From: Bolinopsis microptera
Lineage: Eukaryota; Ctenophora; Tentaculata; Lobata; Bolinopsidae
NCBI RefSeq assembly: GCF_026151205.1
Contig: NC_087078.1
Span: 16,449,118-16,513,117 of the forward strand
Length of the DNA: 64,000 nt
Direction of reading: 5' to 3'
In this document: positions 36,001 through 45,265 of the stretch, piece after piece
How positions within the stretch are numbered: the stretch's first letter is position 1
Layout: every line of letters starts with the position of its first letter
Position numbers and translations under genes: made by a program
Notes under the pieces: model-generated
Database searches by the model: none
What the model was told of the DNA's origin: nothing
What the model saw: the letters and a program-made list of their open reading frames with translations, nothing else

Positions 36001-39000
36001 GAACTTCTTAAAGTCCTCCGGGACTTTGTTACACCCTTGGGCGCACCACGTGGAGACTTCGTAACTGGGATGGAAACGAGCTCAGTGCTTTTGTGATTGA
36101 TAACTAAAAATGAATAACCATAACGAGTAGTGGTGCTCAATATTCTAGGCTTTTTGAATTCTCCACTCATTGACAGTGTCACATACCACTGTCACATACC
36201 ACTGCACTGTCACATACCTGAAGATGTCAGGAGTGAACTTGCCGTCCTTACACACCACGATGACCTCTCCCTGCTGACCTCTGGCCGTGGCAGAGTACTG
36301 ATCTATAGTCTCCAGATCCACTCCTTTCACCTGTAGAGTGTAGATGTTAACAAGATACTGCTACCCTCAATTATATATATGTAATTGTAAGGAAACCTAG
36401 ATGAACTACATTTACTAACACAACTACTATTTCAAGTACCACACTTACAGTTACACAGACATACCAAACATACCAAACATACCTAACATACATCTTACAA
36501 AACCTAATTGTCCATTACCGTTCTGATGTTGTTGCTCCATCCCATGGATATAATATCCTGCCTGCACTTCAAGATATAGCTCCCTTCAATCCAGGTCTTG
36601 TCCAGATCCAACATACTTCCGTCATTATTCCGGATGAAGTTAGCAGCTGTACGGAGACTGTCTGTAGGACAAGCTTTCTCTTCAACTGCAGATTTTAGTT
36701 GTTACAGAAACGTTCTACTTCTTTACTCTTTATGAAGTGATTGTGTTTTGTGAGGAGTCTAGAAAACCGGGGGGATAGTTATTTATTACTTCAACCATGG
36801 ATGGGAATATAGTCATTGTCCGGATCAGATTATTGGGGATTTAAATATCGTTGAGCAAAAACTTCCGTTGTATCATGTGTGCCCATTGAACATGTAACTG
36901 TTCTTTATGATTTACCTGTTGGTGTAAACAAGTAGACTAGCAAAGCAAGGAAACGTAAACCACACATACTTAAACTAATTACACTGATAAACTCTACACT
37001 GACTATGTAGAAGTCTCCCTGCTATTAGTAGGTCACGTGACTCCTGGCTGTCCGTGAGTTTTATACTATTTCCCATTTTGTGGGGTCTGGTACCTGGCTG
37101 AGATCTGTTCAGGTTATATTCCAAGTTAATAAAACTAACCTGCTTATAAAACTAACCTGCTTATAAAACTAACCTGCTTATAAAACTAACCTGCTTATAA
37201 AACTAACCTGCTTATAAAACTAACCTGCTTATAAAACTAACCTATTTATTTCAGGACGACCAAAATAACGAGATTAACACCACGAACAGATAAAAGTACC
37301 CCAAAAAGACCGGATAATAATAACCATGGTAACGATACAACTCTCACCCCTTCACGAGCTACTCCTAACTCCAAATTTACTCCTACTCCTAACAGACAAG
37401 GTAAGGAATGTACTCAGTTCTTTCAAGAAAAACTTCCAGTTTAAAAATGAAAATTACAATGACATGAATGAGAACGTAACAATAAAAATGTATTTCACTT
37501 CATGCGGCTATTGTGATTTATTGGTGATGCTGACAAGGAATTTGTTCAGATAAGAGTCGTCTCCGAGCAATTGTTGAGGATGAAGAAGCACCCTCTTCAA
37601 GTCAAGATCTCAGCAGCAGTTCTAAGACAATTGGTGAGGAGAGGGCTAATTTCACTTAAACGCTAGATTTAAACTTAGTTATATTAGTTATCTTACTTAT
37701 ACACAACATTTAAACTTATTTACATTACTTGCGATATTTGATTTAGAGTAGACAGAACATTGTTCATTGATATAAGTAATTTTGTCTTCATGTCAATCAC
37801 TTGTGGCGTACAACCCTAAACGAATTTTTTTGAATTAATCAATATGTTAATTGATTCGATAGCTAATTAATAAATAATTAATTACAGATAAGACCCCAGT
37901 GAGGTCCCCTGTTCGCCAGTCCCCGAGGAACCTCATTCCTAGTTCCAGCTCTACAGCACAACAGAAAACACCAGGAAAGATCTCAGCTTACTTCAGATCA
38001 AACGGTCTGCTATCTTCTGAGAAAAGAAAGACCGATCAGTCTCCTCTAAGACAATCACCTCGACTGAACAAGACCAAAGTAACAAACTTGAAGATTCAGT
38101 GTATCTTGACAATTAATTAGTTCTGATTTCGTCATGATGATTTCTTAAAGCATTAGAAAAATATCTAACATTTGCTGAAAGTGAATGCATTTTCACTTCA
38201 GGTTTCAAGAGGTGGAAGACGAATCAGCACTCTTGAACTAGAATCTGCAAACAAGCTCATGACTTGGAAGACGGTCGAGAGTAAACATGTTGACGAGCTA
38301 TCGAGCTCACCTAAAGTACAAAACGTCCCCAGCCCTAAGAAAAAACCGAAGAGAAAAGAAAAAACCAACAAAAACTCAACTGAACTCATCGCAACCCCAA
38401 CTAAAAGTAAACCTGAGGATGATCTAATGTCTACATCAGGGCCAAAACAACAAATAAAAAGTCCGGTAAAGATAAGTTCTCCTTGCAGCAGCCGAACCGA
38501 TCAAGACTTATTACCTGATCTGAAGGGAACAAGTGTGGCAACTCAGAGCGGTTCCACGGTGGGATGCAGTGTTGGAACACAGACCTTATCTCCACTGGAA
38601 TGTACCAGCTTATGCAAGAGCTGCTGTAGAAACTTCCCTCCCCTCTACTGTGCCCCCAAATCTCACACACCCGCAAGTACCGTGGGAGTGGGGGGCAGTG
38701 TGTGTACTCCATCTACTGTTGCCACAGATCTGACCCCCCGCAGCTGCTCCAACTCTTCAATACCTCGTCCCAAGAGAATACACGCTCAGTCAGACATACC
38801 AACCACGCCCACTAAGGGTCACGCTCAGGTCTTAAAACAAACTTCTCCTGAAAATAAGGAGAACTCCGAACAAAGAGTTAGGAGAAAGTTTACAAAAACA
38901 GGAACCCCAATCCACCGCGGTAACTGTCGGTGTAAGTTCTGTGTCTCATCAGCGACTGAGTTTTCCGAGCTCTCAAACTCGCCCATCCTTGACATGCCAT

Positions 39001-39389
39001 CCCGACCCAGGAAACGACTGCTCAGCCACGAGTACAGCGCTGAGAGTGTACCTAAGAAAAGGAAGTCGTTGTTCAGGTCTGGTTCGGAGGTGGGCTCCGA
39101 TCACACAATGAGAAGCTGTAGTCCGTACTTGGACAGCAAAACGGACTGTGAGGAGAAAAAACAGGCGGGTGATGAGGCCATCACGGTTACGCGGTGGCTT
39201 GGAGGCAAAATAGGGGACGCTAGACCACTTGATACTGAGGAAGGAGAGGAAGATATAGAACAAGGAGCTCATGATCAGGGTGAAAATGATGGCATAGAAA
39301 ACGGAACAGTTTCAGGACACTATGATCATGATCACAGTCAGTGTTCTACTTTACATTGTATACGGTCTTATTTCACTAAGAAATCTTGA
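24001..39389 (+). CDS. DTL: Denticleless homologue, CRL4 substrate receptor CDT2
   Basis: WD40 substrate receptor of the CUL4-DDB1 ubiquitin ligase that destroys CDT1, p21 and SET8 on PCNA-loaded chromatin (family knowledge). Exons: 24001-24117, 24959-25081, 28130-28250, 28367-28489, 28691-28832, 29054-29187, 30359-30566, 30799-30965, 32872-33103, 37255-37400, 37550-37633, 37888-38078, 38202-39389. Total 2976 bp, in frame, 991 aa against 730 in human. WD repeats include QTAQLWDVP, GNVMIWDTR, GTIKMWDIRR, SHSLFVWDIK and NTVRIWRLN; WDTR and WDIR are DDB1-binding WDxR boxes. The long disordered tail has repeated SPxR sites (CDK-like) and two PIP-like motifs: PGKISAYF (561-568) and a C-terminal LHCIRSYFTKKS, the latter like the C-terminal PIP box of vertebrate CDT2. 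Exon 1 is the least certain exon. Introns hold two antisense genes and several repeats. Confidence 0.93.
24118..24958 (+). repeat. DTL intron 1: short tandem repeat, 60-bp direct repeat
   Basis: AGACTCAGACTT units (about 24147-24210) give a DSDLDSDL open frame that is intronic. A 60-bp block, starting TTGGTACTCATGGTCGATAC, is identical at 24309-24368 and 24795-24854 and brackets a tRNA-like SINE head. Confidence 0.75.
24659..24737 (+). mobile_element. tRNA-derived SINE head
   Basis: GGCCGGTAGCTCAATTGGTA followed by GAGCACC is a clear RNA polymerase III A box. GGCGGATCATACCCGCC is a degenerate B box/T arm. The anticodon stem pairs poorly and the T loop departs from TTCRANN, so I read this as a SINE head rather than a working tRNA gene. 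The 60-bp direct repeat flanking it may belong to the same unit. Confidence 0.5.
25586..26524 (-). CDS. Multi-pass membrane protein nested in DTL intron 2
   Basis: Uninterrupted ORF of 312 aa on the strand opposite DTL, wholly inside its second intron. It has about seven or eight hydrophobic segments separated by short charged loops, and a basic tail. I do not recognise the family. The two halves look like a repeat: residues about 75-95 contain GHKAVRGALAFFGSLILN and about 215-235 contain LQYKASRGILAFFLSFIVN, with similar spacing of the preceding helices and a preceding cysteine-containing loop in each. Met11 is an alternative start. Codon use and the long open frame support a real gene. Function is unknown; a duplicated four-helix transporter- or channel-like fold is only an inference. 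Confidence 0.7.
   Translation of the reverse strand: MCSLVGLPNKMKKIIQYLPQSPLILAGLLAQLTYDRLVVYYKCGTPFVCQGDKCHFIWIPFVAFSTIVTLLVVHNTEPGHKAVRGALAFFGSLILNTSAPDATILIAVRCFGNVRAQTAFPHDYMGTVILVLAAVFVTVIFFLRPPEDDRPTPAIISHMPDAEVILTGVCLLRAYERYEISPWQDGKRCYGIPIELVILSVILAGIQAVKSPGLQYKASRGILAFFLSFIVNLCCGYRGYEYITELRSETCDLLDGKSDKLYMAMSSTITSLGALFAAVIFSIRMILQTGHKKRLSLVLSAFKGKSKFGGAL
26530..28129. other. Rest of DTL intron 2, nothing identified
   Basis: AT-rich, without a supported ORF. It includes the 5' flank of the nested membrane-protein gene; no core promoter motif is obvious. Confidence 0.5.
29260..30334 (+). repeat. G-rich minisatellite in DTL intron 6
   Basis: About 40-50 copies of GAGCTGGCCTCAGGGGGG, with a G run of 5 to about 17 nt. 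The array fills most of the intron between exons ending at 29187 and starting at 30359. The non-template strand is G-rich, so the transcript could form G-quadruplexes. All open frames with SWPQGG or ELASGG peptides are products of this repeat. Confidence 0.95.
30718..30790 (+). repeat. (ATTACA)n repeat abutting DTL exon 8
   Basis: About 12 copies of the hexamer ATTACA directly precede the acceptor AAATTACAG at 30798, taking the place of the normal pyrimidine tract. Confidence 0.9.
31051..32706 (+). mobile_element. 5'-truncated LINE with intact reverse transcriptase ORF
   Basis: A 551-aa open frame in DTL intron 8, same strand as the host gene. Non-LTR reverse transcriptase motifs in order: VPVPKKGDLTKTDNYRGISL, NGFRPGRSTTSHI, VFIDFKKAFDSV, LQGDTLAPYLFIIV and the catalytic FADDVAL, then the thumb and the C-terminal region with RRMRLAGHIHRHPE. 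The upstream endonuclease domain is missing, as expected from 5' truncation during target-primed insertion. The uninterrupted frame suggests a fairly young insertion. No poly(A) tail was recognised. Confidence 0.92.
33263..34706. mobile_element. G-tract-ended foldback element in DTL intron 9
   Basis: Left end G7-AGATAAAGTAT followed by (T)nG runs and AATTCCACCTAAACAAAAAA; right end the inverse, finishing ATTATCTC-C13. The flanks AATGAA at 33257-33262 and 34707-34712 look like a 6-bp target duplication. Inside lies a broken ORF on the minus strand. Confidence 0.8.
33623..34257 (-). pseudogene. Frameshifted ORF carried by the foldback element
   Basis: A 141-aa minus-strand frame (33623-34048) is open upstream as an acidic stretch (a KRRRIEEEEEEN-like segment followed by EEDD) to about 34165. 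There it loses frame at a run of six T; one extra T would connect it to a frame with EMINALNQGTRDCLATSKK. The protein is basic, then acidic, then a KGRVATKSRRRLFED region. I do not recognise it; it may be an element-borne gene fragment. Confidence 0.4.
34861..36967 (-). CDS. Three-sushi-domain membrane protein nested in DTL intron 9
   Basis: Seven exons on the strand opposite DTL (5' to 3'): 36916-36967, 36519-36685, 36218-36330, 35901-36064, 35539-35724, 35210-35358, 34861-35001. All splice sites are consensus and the phases agree, giving 323 aa. Layout: signal peptide (MCGLRFLALLVYLFTP); three CCP/sushi-like modules at about 22-118, 122-196 and 200-262, the last with VEFVCKEGFELSGQNSVTC and PPKC; then one TM segment (about 283-297, LLLFLFLFTVW) and a short cytoplasmic tail. 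Sushi domains mediate cell-surface recognition, for example in complement regulators and adhesion receptors; the ligand is unknown. The first module diverges most. No other domain is present. Confidence 0.87.
35395..35490 (+). repeat. 12-bp tandem repeat in an intron of the sushi gene
   Basis: About eight copies of AACGAGATCTAT/AACGAGATCTGT, which contain the BglII-like palindrome AGATCT. They lie between sushi-gene exons 5 and 6. Confidence 0.85.
37130..37245 (+). repeat. 17-bp tandem repeat before DTL exon 10
   Basis: About seven copies of AAAACTAACCTGCTTAT, ending within the acceptor region of the exon at 37255. Confidence 0.9.
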
Positions 39390-40373
39390 CAGATTGGGGA
39401 TATTTCAGTTTTAATTATTTATTTTAACTTTTTAAAGGATCTTATAGTTATTGTTTTTAAGTTTGAAAAGGTTGACATGATTATTTTAAAATTAATTTAT
39501 AACGAAGCGTTTAGTTTTAAAAAGGAGATTATTACTTGTCCTTAATCATACTGGGCGGCACTCAGCCTGTCACTCGGCCACACATTCGTTAAAAAAATAC
39601 ACACATGAATATTTCCACACGTATGAAATTATCTATTGAACAAGCTGCTGACGATTTATTATTTCGGCTTCTACTATTATTCACTCGCCAGCGCGGTATC
39701 AGTATCACGTGACTTGAAATTTGTGTTTTTACCGTTTTGTTAGTGTTACCGAAAGAAACGGTCTCACCGAAACCCTAACCCCAACCATAACCTCGAAGCT
39801 AACCATAACCCTAATCCGAGCCCTAAAGTTAAACAATCGAATTCGTATATTGATATGATATTCGAATATCGGAATCAGTATACAAAATCCATCGAATAAT
39901 GCTAATTTCACATGCCGTTATGTAAAAATAAAAATCCTTCAAGGTGATTTAGTGGGTCTGAATAACAAGACTTTTTGCCATTTCTAGCAGTTATATTGAC
40001 ACGATAACAAATAAAACGATTGGAGTTTCAAAAGTTGATCATACAAACACTGAAGTAAACTTCATACCAATAACAAATAAATAGGCTGTTATACGCAAAT
40101 TTTATAATTGATAATATTACTTCTTTACTTTACAAAAAATATTATGGTTAATTTAAATGCTGGAAAAATATGTTGATATAGGCAGATCTGAAAGAAACTT
40201 ATAAATAACATGCTATATAATGAATTAAGTTATGTGCATTGAAAAATTTGTCTATTTACATTGTTCAAACTCTGAACCTTTCATTTACAACAACATCTTA
40301 AATCTAGAGTTTAACATTTGAGGTACAGGGTAAATAGAATAAAATATTCGTTTTAAAATATCCGTGAAAATGG
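39390..40373. other. Convergent intergenic region between DTL and MAP10
   Basis: Both genes end here. A fragment of the dispersed repeat (GGGCGGCACTCAGCCTGTCA, 39553) is present, plus an ACCCTAACC-like stretch (39773-39825) too irregular to be telomeric. Otherwise AT-rich. Confidence 0.5.
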
Positions 40374-42866
40374 CTAGAAAGTGTACATGAACCTGTTAAC
40401 AGCCCGAGCCTCACTTGGACTACAGAGTTTCAGCAAACTAGTGGGCTGGTCCTCATCAGAGAACTGTACTGACTCCGTGCTGAGCAGATAACTCAACTTT
40501 AAAGGGTCCTCCTCTTCCTCTATCTCAGTGTCACTCCCAATATAAATACTCCCAGACTCCAGACTACTGTGAGAAGAGATCACGTGATCACTGTGCATGT
40601 CACGTGTGGGTGATGGCAGCACGGTTTGAACCGAGCACTCGCTGTCACTGACCGCGTCTGTCTGAGTGCTGAGGCTACGTGGTGGGGCTGGGGTTTGGCA
40701 GGCTTTGCTAGTTGACACGTTGGAGTTTGAGCTGTGTGACCGTCTGGTGAGTTGGGATGTGGAAGGAGAAACAAGGGAGGTTTGGGACTTTTTGGATGTT
40801 GATTTAGAAGATTTGGACCTGCGGAAAAGAATACTGTTACTTGCTGCAGTAGAGGTAGTAGAAGAAGAATCATCTTGTTCGAGGAGAGAAGACGTCTTGA
40901 TTGAGCTGCTTCTTCTTTGATAGCGCATGTTCCGGGAAGAAGAAGACTTTTTGAAAAAAGCTGGTTTTCTTCTAAAAACCTCTCCTTCTGAGGAATCTTC
41001 CTCTGAAAACTCATCTTCCGGTACTGTTTTAACTGGAGACCGCGATGACAGACGGGAATTTGCAGCTCGACTAATTGGCCTACTGCGAGGAGATCCAGCA
41101 CTCCGAGTCAGGCTGATACAAGACGGCTCCTCGAAGTTATCTGAGTAGTCCAAGTTGGAGTTAGCTCTGCGGAGTGAACTGTGTCTGGAGATTCTTGAGT
41201 GAGGCTCTCTTTCTTGAGACATAGTGTTCTGGCCTAGAGCTTGCATGGCTGCTAGAACTTGAGCCATGGTAGCACTACCAGTACTCTGAAATGGAGTGGA
41301 ATATGTTAGTCCATCTTGGGGCACGGAGAAGGGGGCTGTCCCTGCAAGAGTCTGGGAGAATCCGTCTGCCAAAGCTTCTCCGGTATGAACGCATATTCTC
41401 TGTTGACTTGCAATTGGTGATTGATCTTGCCAAGCAACTTTAGGTACAGGAAGAGGTGCTTCGTTTTTATCTGTTTGACACTCTGAGTTTATTAAGATGG
41501 GTTTTGTTTGTAATTTTAGTGCAGGTCTGTCTATGGGGTGTTTCCTCACTGGGCTAGGGCGGTCATTAAATCTATTATCAACAAAGTTGGAAGCTGACTG
41601 TTTACCCATGTGTTTAGATAGGACATCTAATGCTTTATCAGGACCAAGTTTACTTAGTCTGAGGATGTAACTGTTCGTGAGACCGTATCTAGCTTTGGAC
41701 TTTGGTGTTTTTACGGATAAGGGTCTCGGGTGGCGTGGCGGGTGCGGTTTCTGGGGAGTTTTGTTTTCGTTTTGTCTAGGAGTCTCATTTTCTGCCGGGT
41801 CTATATTGTTGACAAGGTTCGGATCCAGGAAATCTGTTAGGTATGTTAGCTCAGTAAGGACGGCTCGAATCAGATCAAACCGTTTCGGATCATACCCTCC
41901 TTCAATCATTTCGTTTACCTCTGAGTCAGGAGAAAGCTGTCCTGTTTTACTGAATTTTATCAGTTTTTCAAGACGGGTAGCACTACCGACGTCACTGTCG
42001 CCGGATTTTGACCGAAGACGTTTCGGGGAATCATCCTTTGGTTTGCTGATTTGTACTTTCTTTCTTTGCAAATCATTTTCGTTGACTTTTTGAGGCGGCA
42101 CGGCTTGGTAAAACAGCGGTGGAGGATTTAGGTTAGTTTCAGATTCGTCCTTCTCCTTATCAGAATCTGACTCTTCTGGACTGAACAAGTCTGAAGTTTT
42201 ATTGATAAGATCTGACCCCACACAGTCTGTAAGCTCCGCCATTACTGAGGTTATGGCTTCGTTTGATGCCAAGTGATCTGAAGAACCTAAAGATGCATCG
42301 TGCTTCTTTTCAGCTACATTGTTTAAAGCTGGAATATGGTTCACAAGATTAGAGCCATAGTAGTATAGTTTCACTTCTACAGCAAGTTTAGCTATTCTTG
42401 TACCCATCAAGTTTTTAATTGGGAAGCTACCCCGAAGTGACTCGTTACAAATAGTCTGTGGATCCCGAGTGATTTCCTCCTTTAATTTGTCCATGATTTT
42501 GACCAATGAAATTCCTATAGAGCCAAGGAACTTGGGAGATTTTACTATGTTCTCTGTTAAGACAACGTATAAAGGGATCTCTGTTAATTGGGATTGTGCT
42601 GACTCGAAGGATAGTGGGAACAAGCATGATTTCCCTTTGTTAAAGATTACGTCCCCTTTAGAGTTCTTCAATTTACCCAAATCTTTGACATATTCAGGGT
42701 TTTCGCTGATTTTGCCTTGAATTTTAGCAATTCGTTCGCTATCAGTGATGTGGATAGTCTGCGAAGGAAAGTCCAACAATCGGAATGAAATCGAAGGGAG
42801 ATGACAGGTTACATCGATACTGTAGATCTTCCTCACAAAAACCTCTAATGAAAACAGTTCGTCCAT
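40374..42866 (-). CDS. MAP10: Microtubule-associated protein 10 homologue
   Basis: Single-exon ORF of 830 aa (human MAP10 is of similar size). The N-terminal region (about 1-185) matches the conserved MAP10 head: MDELFSLEVFVRK, SFRLLDFPSQTIHI, FNKGKSCLFPLS, TEIPLYVVL, LGSIGISLVKIM, and GSFPIKNLMGTRIAKLAVEV with KLYYYG. The rest is low-complexity, serine-, arginine- and lysine-rich and probably disordered. MAP10 stabilises microtubules at the spindle midzone and midbody (family knowledge). The start at 42866 fits the family N-terminus. Tail-to-tail with DTL. Confidence 0.85.
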   Translation of the reverse strand: MDELFSLEVFVRKIYSIDVTCHLPSISFRLLDFPSQTIHITDSERIAKIQGKISENPEYVKDLGKLKNSKGDVIFNKGKSCLFPLSFESAQSQLTEIPLYVVLTENIVKSPKFLGSIGISLVKIMDKLKEEITRDPQTICNESLRGSFPIKNLMGTRIAKLAVEVKLYYYGSNLVNHIPALNNVAEKKHDASLGSSDHLASNEAITSVMAELTDCVGSDLINKTSDLFSPEESDSDKEKDESETNLNPPPLFYQAVPPQKVNENDLQRKKVQISKPKDDSPKRLRSKSGDSDVGSATRLEKLIKFSKTGQLSPDSEVNEMIEGGYDPKRFDLIRAVLTELTYLTDFLDPNLVNNIDPAENETPRQNENKTPQKPHPPRHPRPLSVKTPKSKARYGLTNSYILRLSKLGPDKALDVLSKHMGKQSASNFVDNRFNDRPSPVRKHPIDRPALKLQTKPILINSECQTDKNEAPLPVPKVAWQDQSPIASQQRICVHTGEALADGFSQTLAGTAPFSVPQDGLTYSTPFQSTGSATMAQVLAAMQALGQNTMSQEREPHSRISRHSSLRRANSNLDYSDNFEEPSCISLTRSAGSPRSRPISRAANSRLSSRSPVKTVPEDEFSEEDSSEGEVFRRKPAFFKKSSSSRNMRYQRRSSSIKTSSLLEQDDSSSTTSTAASNSILFRRSKSSKSTSKKSQTSLVSPSTSQLTRRSHSSNSNVSTSKACQTPAPPRSLSTQTDAVSDSECSVQTVLPSPTRDMHSDHVISSHSSLESGSIYIGSDTEIEEEEDPLKLSYLLSTESVQFSDEDQPTSLLKLCSPSEARAVNRFMYTF

Positions 42867-44046
42867 CCAAAATCAATATCGCATGCTAATCTGTAAAAGT
42901 GAGAGGGGTTAGTAAAATCTACATGCGCGCGCTATGTGCCGGCGTGAATTTCGGTAGTGATAACGACATTAAATAAGAATCTTTTCTCAGCAAAATAAGC
43001 GTCCCGTGTTCCAAAAGAATCACAACCGTTGGCTGCATTTTGCGAAGTTAGCTGACACCACTAAAAATCGTGTTTAAGACTTGTGACTAGAAATCTGCAC
43101 AGGGACGATAAAAGAGGCCCAACATGTCCTCTGTCAATTGCCGCGAGCTTAAAGCTGATTTGTAAATGTCATCCAATAAGAAAGTAACATCATGTGGGTT
43201 ACGAAATAGTTTGTAAGGGAAATATTCTTGAGTTCATGGTTTTCTATGCACCATTTCTAGGGCCTGACGTGCTTTAGCATTTTAAAGGCCTGGCGTGTTT
43301 TCGCATTTGAAGCCCCAGTCGGTCAGCCGTGTCAAGTTACGCAACTCTCGGGAGATAAAAATGTCAGTCATCATGTGAACAAGATTAGAGAACAAAAGGG
43401 AACATCTGTGCATAAGTAGTATCTTGAGCAATGCAATAAAAATTTGAAATTGTTGAGATATGAAATCTGGCGTTGATGTCGCTATCACGGGTTATGAAAG
43501 TTTCTGAATATTAGAAATATGATATCGGATAAAACGGATAAAACGGAACGGTATAAGATAAAAACAGTTCATACCACATTTCTAAAATTGATACCTAGGT
43601 TTAGCAAACTTTTCTAATTTCTTATACAGCAACTATTCATGTTCAACCATTAATAAAATACGACTTGAACTAAAATAATAATATTCAGTATTCAATAAAT
43701 TAATATCAATGAATAAATACGAGAAAAATATAAAGCATATCTATAAAACTGAACCGAGAAGTATGATCTGTAAATTGCTCTCGCCTCTCATTAAATTAAA
43801 AACCCGGCCAACATTTTAAGCTCGATATGAAACGAATGGAAGGAGTCATAGTCAAGCATTAAATTTAAACTATGCATACTGATCACTAGTAATGGCCGGC
43901 AAGCATCAATTGGACCACGTCCAACTCTTAACGCATGCTTAAGACCGTCTATATCCGTAATCCCACATATAGCAATTACTCCGCCGTTAAAATGGGTTTC
44001 GAGTCACGTGGTAACTTTACTGTACAAACTTTATAACAGCACCTTG
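42867..44046. other. Intergenic region between MAP10 and TIMM22
   Basis: 5' flank of MAP10 and 3' flank of TIMM22. A short duplication is seen at about 43258-43310 (GCCTGACGTGCTTTAGCATT and GCCTGGCGTGTTTTCGCATT). No gene supported. Confidence 0.5.
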
Positions 44047-45265
44047 CTAGCTCTTCATGTAAAAGTCAATAGCAGCAGAGAAGGCAGCAAAGCCAGCACA
44101 ACCCAAACAACCTGGCACGACACCAGCTCTCAGGCCCATCCCCCCGCCCACCAAACAGCCACTATACAAACTGTTCTTCAGATCACTCCGTGCACGGTAC
44201 GACTCTATCACACACTCGGAACCAGACAGTGCTAGTCCAAGGAATGCAAAACTTTTGCCGTACGATTTACTGCGGGACAACATTTCTTTGTAAACATCCC
44301 TCGCTGTTTGAGGCTTGTCCGATATAGATGTCATATTGGGGTCTATAGCTGCCGTGAAAAGTCCGAAAAATACCCCCATTGCACCTCCGATCACGGTTGC
44401 CATGCCACCCTTGAATGCGCATGATTCTGCTATCTGTTCTATCTTTTTCTGAAAAATTCAAATCAAGTTACACTCAGAGCAAAAAATTAAATGTAATTTA
44501 ATGGTTGAAAGAGTAATCGTTAAATGTTATTTAATTAATAAAAATGCACAATTAGAAAACTGCCACTATACATAATAATATCGGGCCTGCCTAAAATATT
44601 CTCACCTTTAAATTTAAATATTTAATAAAATAAATACAAAATATATCTCACCTCAGCAGGGTTGATACTGATAGGTTTACTAAATATATCTCACCTCAGC
44701 AGGGTTGATACTGATAGGTTTACTAAATATATCTCACCTCAGCAGGGTTGATACTGATAGGTTTACTAAATATATCTCACCTCAGCAGGGTTGATACTGA
44801 TAGGTTTACTAAATATATCTCACCTCAGCAGGGTTGATACTGATAGGTTTACTAAATATATCTCACCTCAGCAGGGTTGATACTGATAGGTTTACTAAAT
44901 ATATCTCACCTCAGCAGGGTTGATACTGATAGGTTTACTAAGTATATCTCACCTCAGCAGGGTTGATACTGATAGGTTAACTAAGTATATCTCACCTCAG
45001 CAGGGTTGATACTGATAGGTTTACTAAGTATATCTCACCTCAGCAGGGTTGATACTGATAGGTTTACTAAATATATCTCACCTCAGCAGGGTTGATACTG
45101 ATAGGTTTACTAAATATATCTCACCTCAGCAGGGTTGATACTGATAGGTTTACTAAGTAGTCCAGGTTTACTAAGACTCTCCGGTGACCCAACTCTAGCC
45201 TTCATTCGGTCTATCAGGTACACAGGCGAGACTTCAGACCAATCATCATCCTTTTCTTTAGACAT
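44047..45265 (-). CDS. TIMM22: Mitochondrial inner-membrane translocase subunit Tim22
   Basis: Channel-forming subunit of the TIM22 complex, which inserts carrier proteins into the mitochondrial inner membrane (family knowledge). Two exons: 45125-45265 (47 codons) and 44047-44448; total 180 aa against 194 in human. The second exon begins KKIEQIAESCAFKGG and continues GGAMGVFFGLFTAAID, SYGKSFAFLGLALSGSECV, IESYRARSDLKNSLYSGCLV and GCAGFAAFSAAIDFY, all close to Tim22. The donor after INPAE (GTGAGA, just below 45125) is repeated in a 43-bp minisatellite filling the start of the intron. Only this first donor keeps the frame: reading on gives VRYT and a stop. Confidence 0.92.
44647..45162 (-). repeat. 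43-bp minisatellite of the TIMM22 exon 1 end
   Basis: Twelve near-identical copies, spaced exactly 43 bp (44647, 44690 up to 45120). On the coding strand each holds the last codons of exon 1 (KPISINPAE) plus the GTGAGATAT donor and a short intron piece. The copy nearest the ATG is the working exon end; the other eleven are intronic. Confidence 0.95.

Noticed and set aside
39773-39825. Internal telomeric repeat
   Set aside because: CCCTAACC-like words are irregular and interrupted; not a tandem array.
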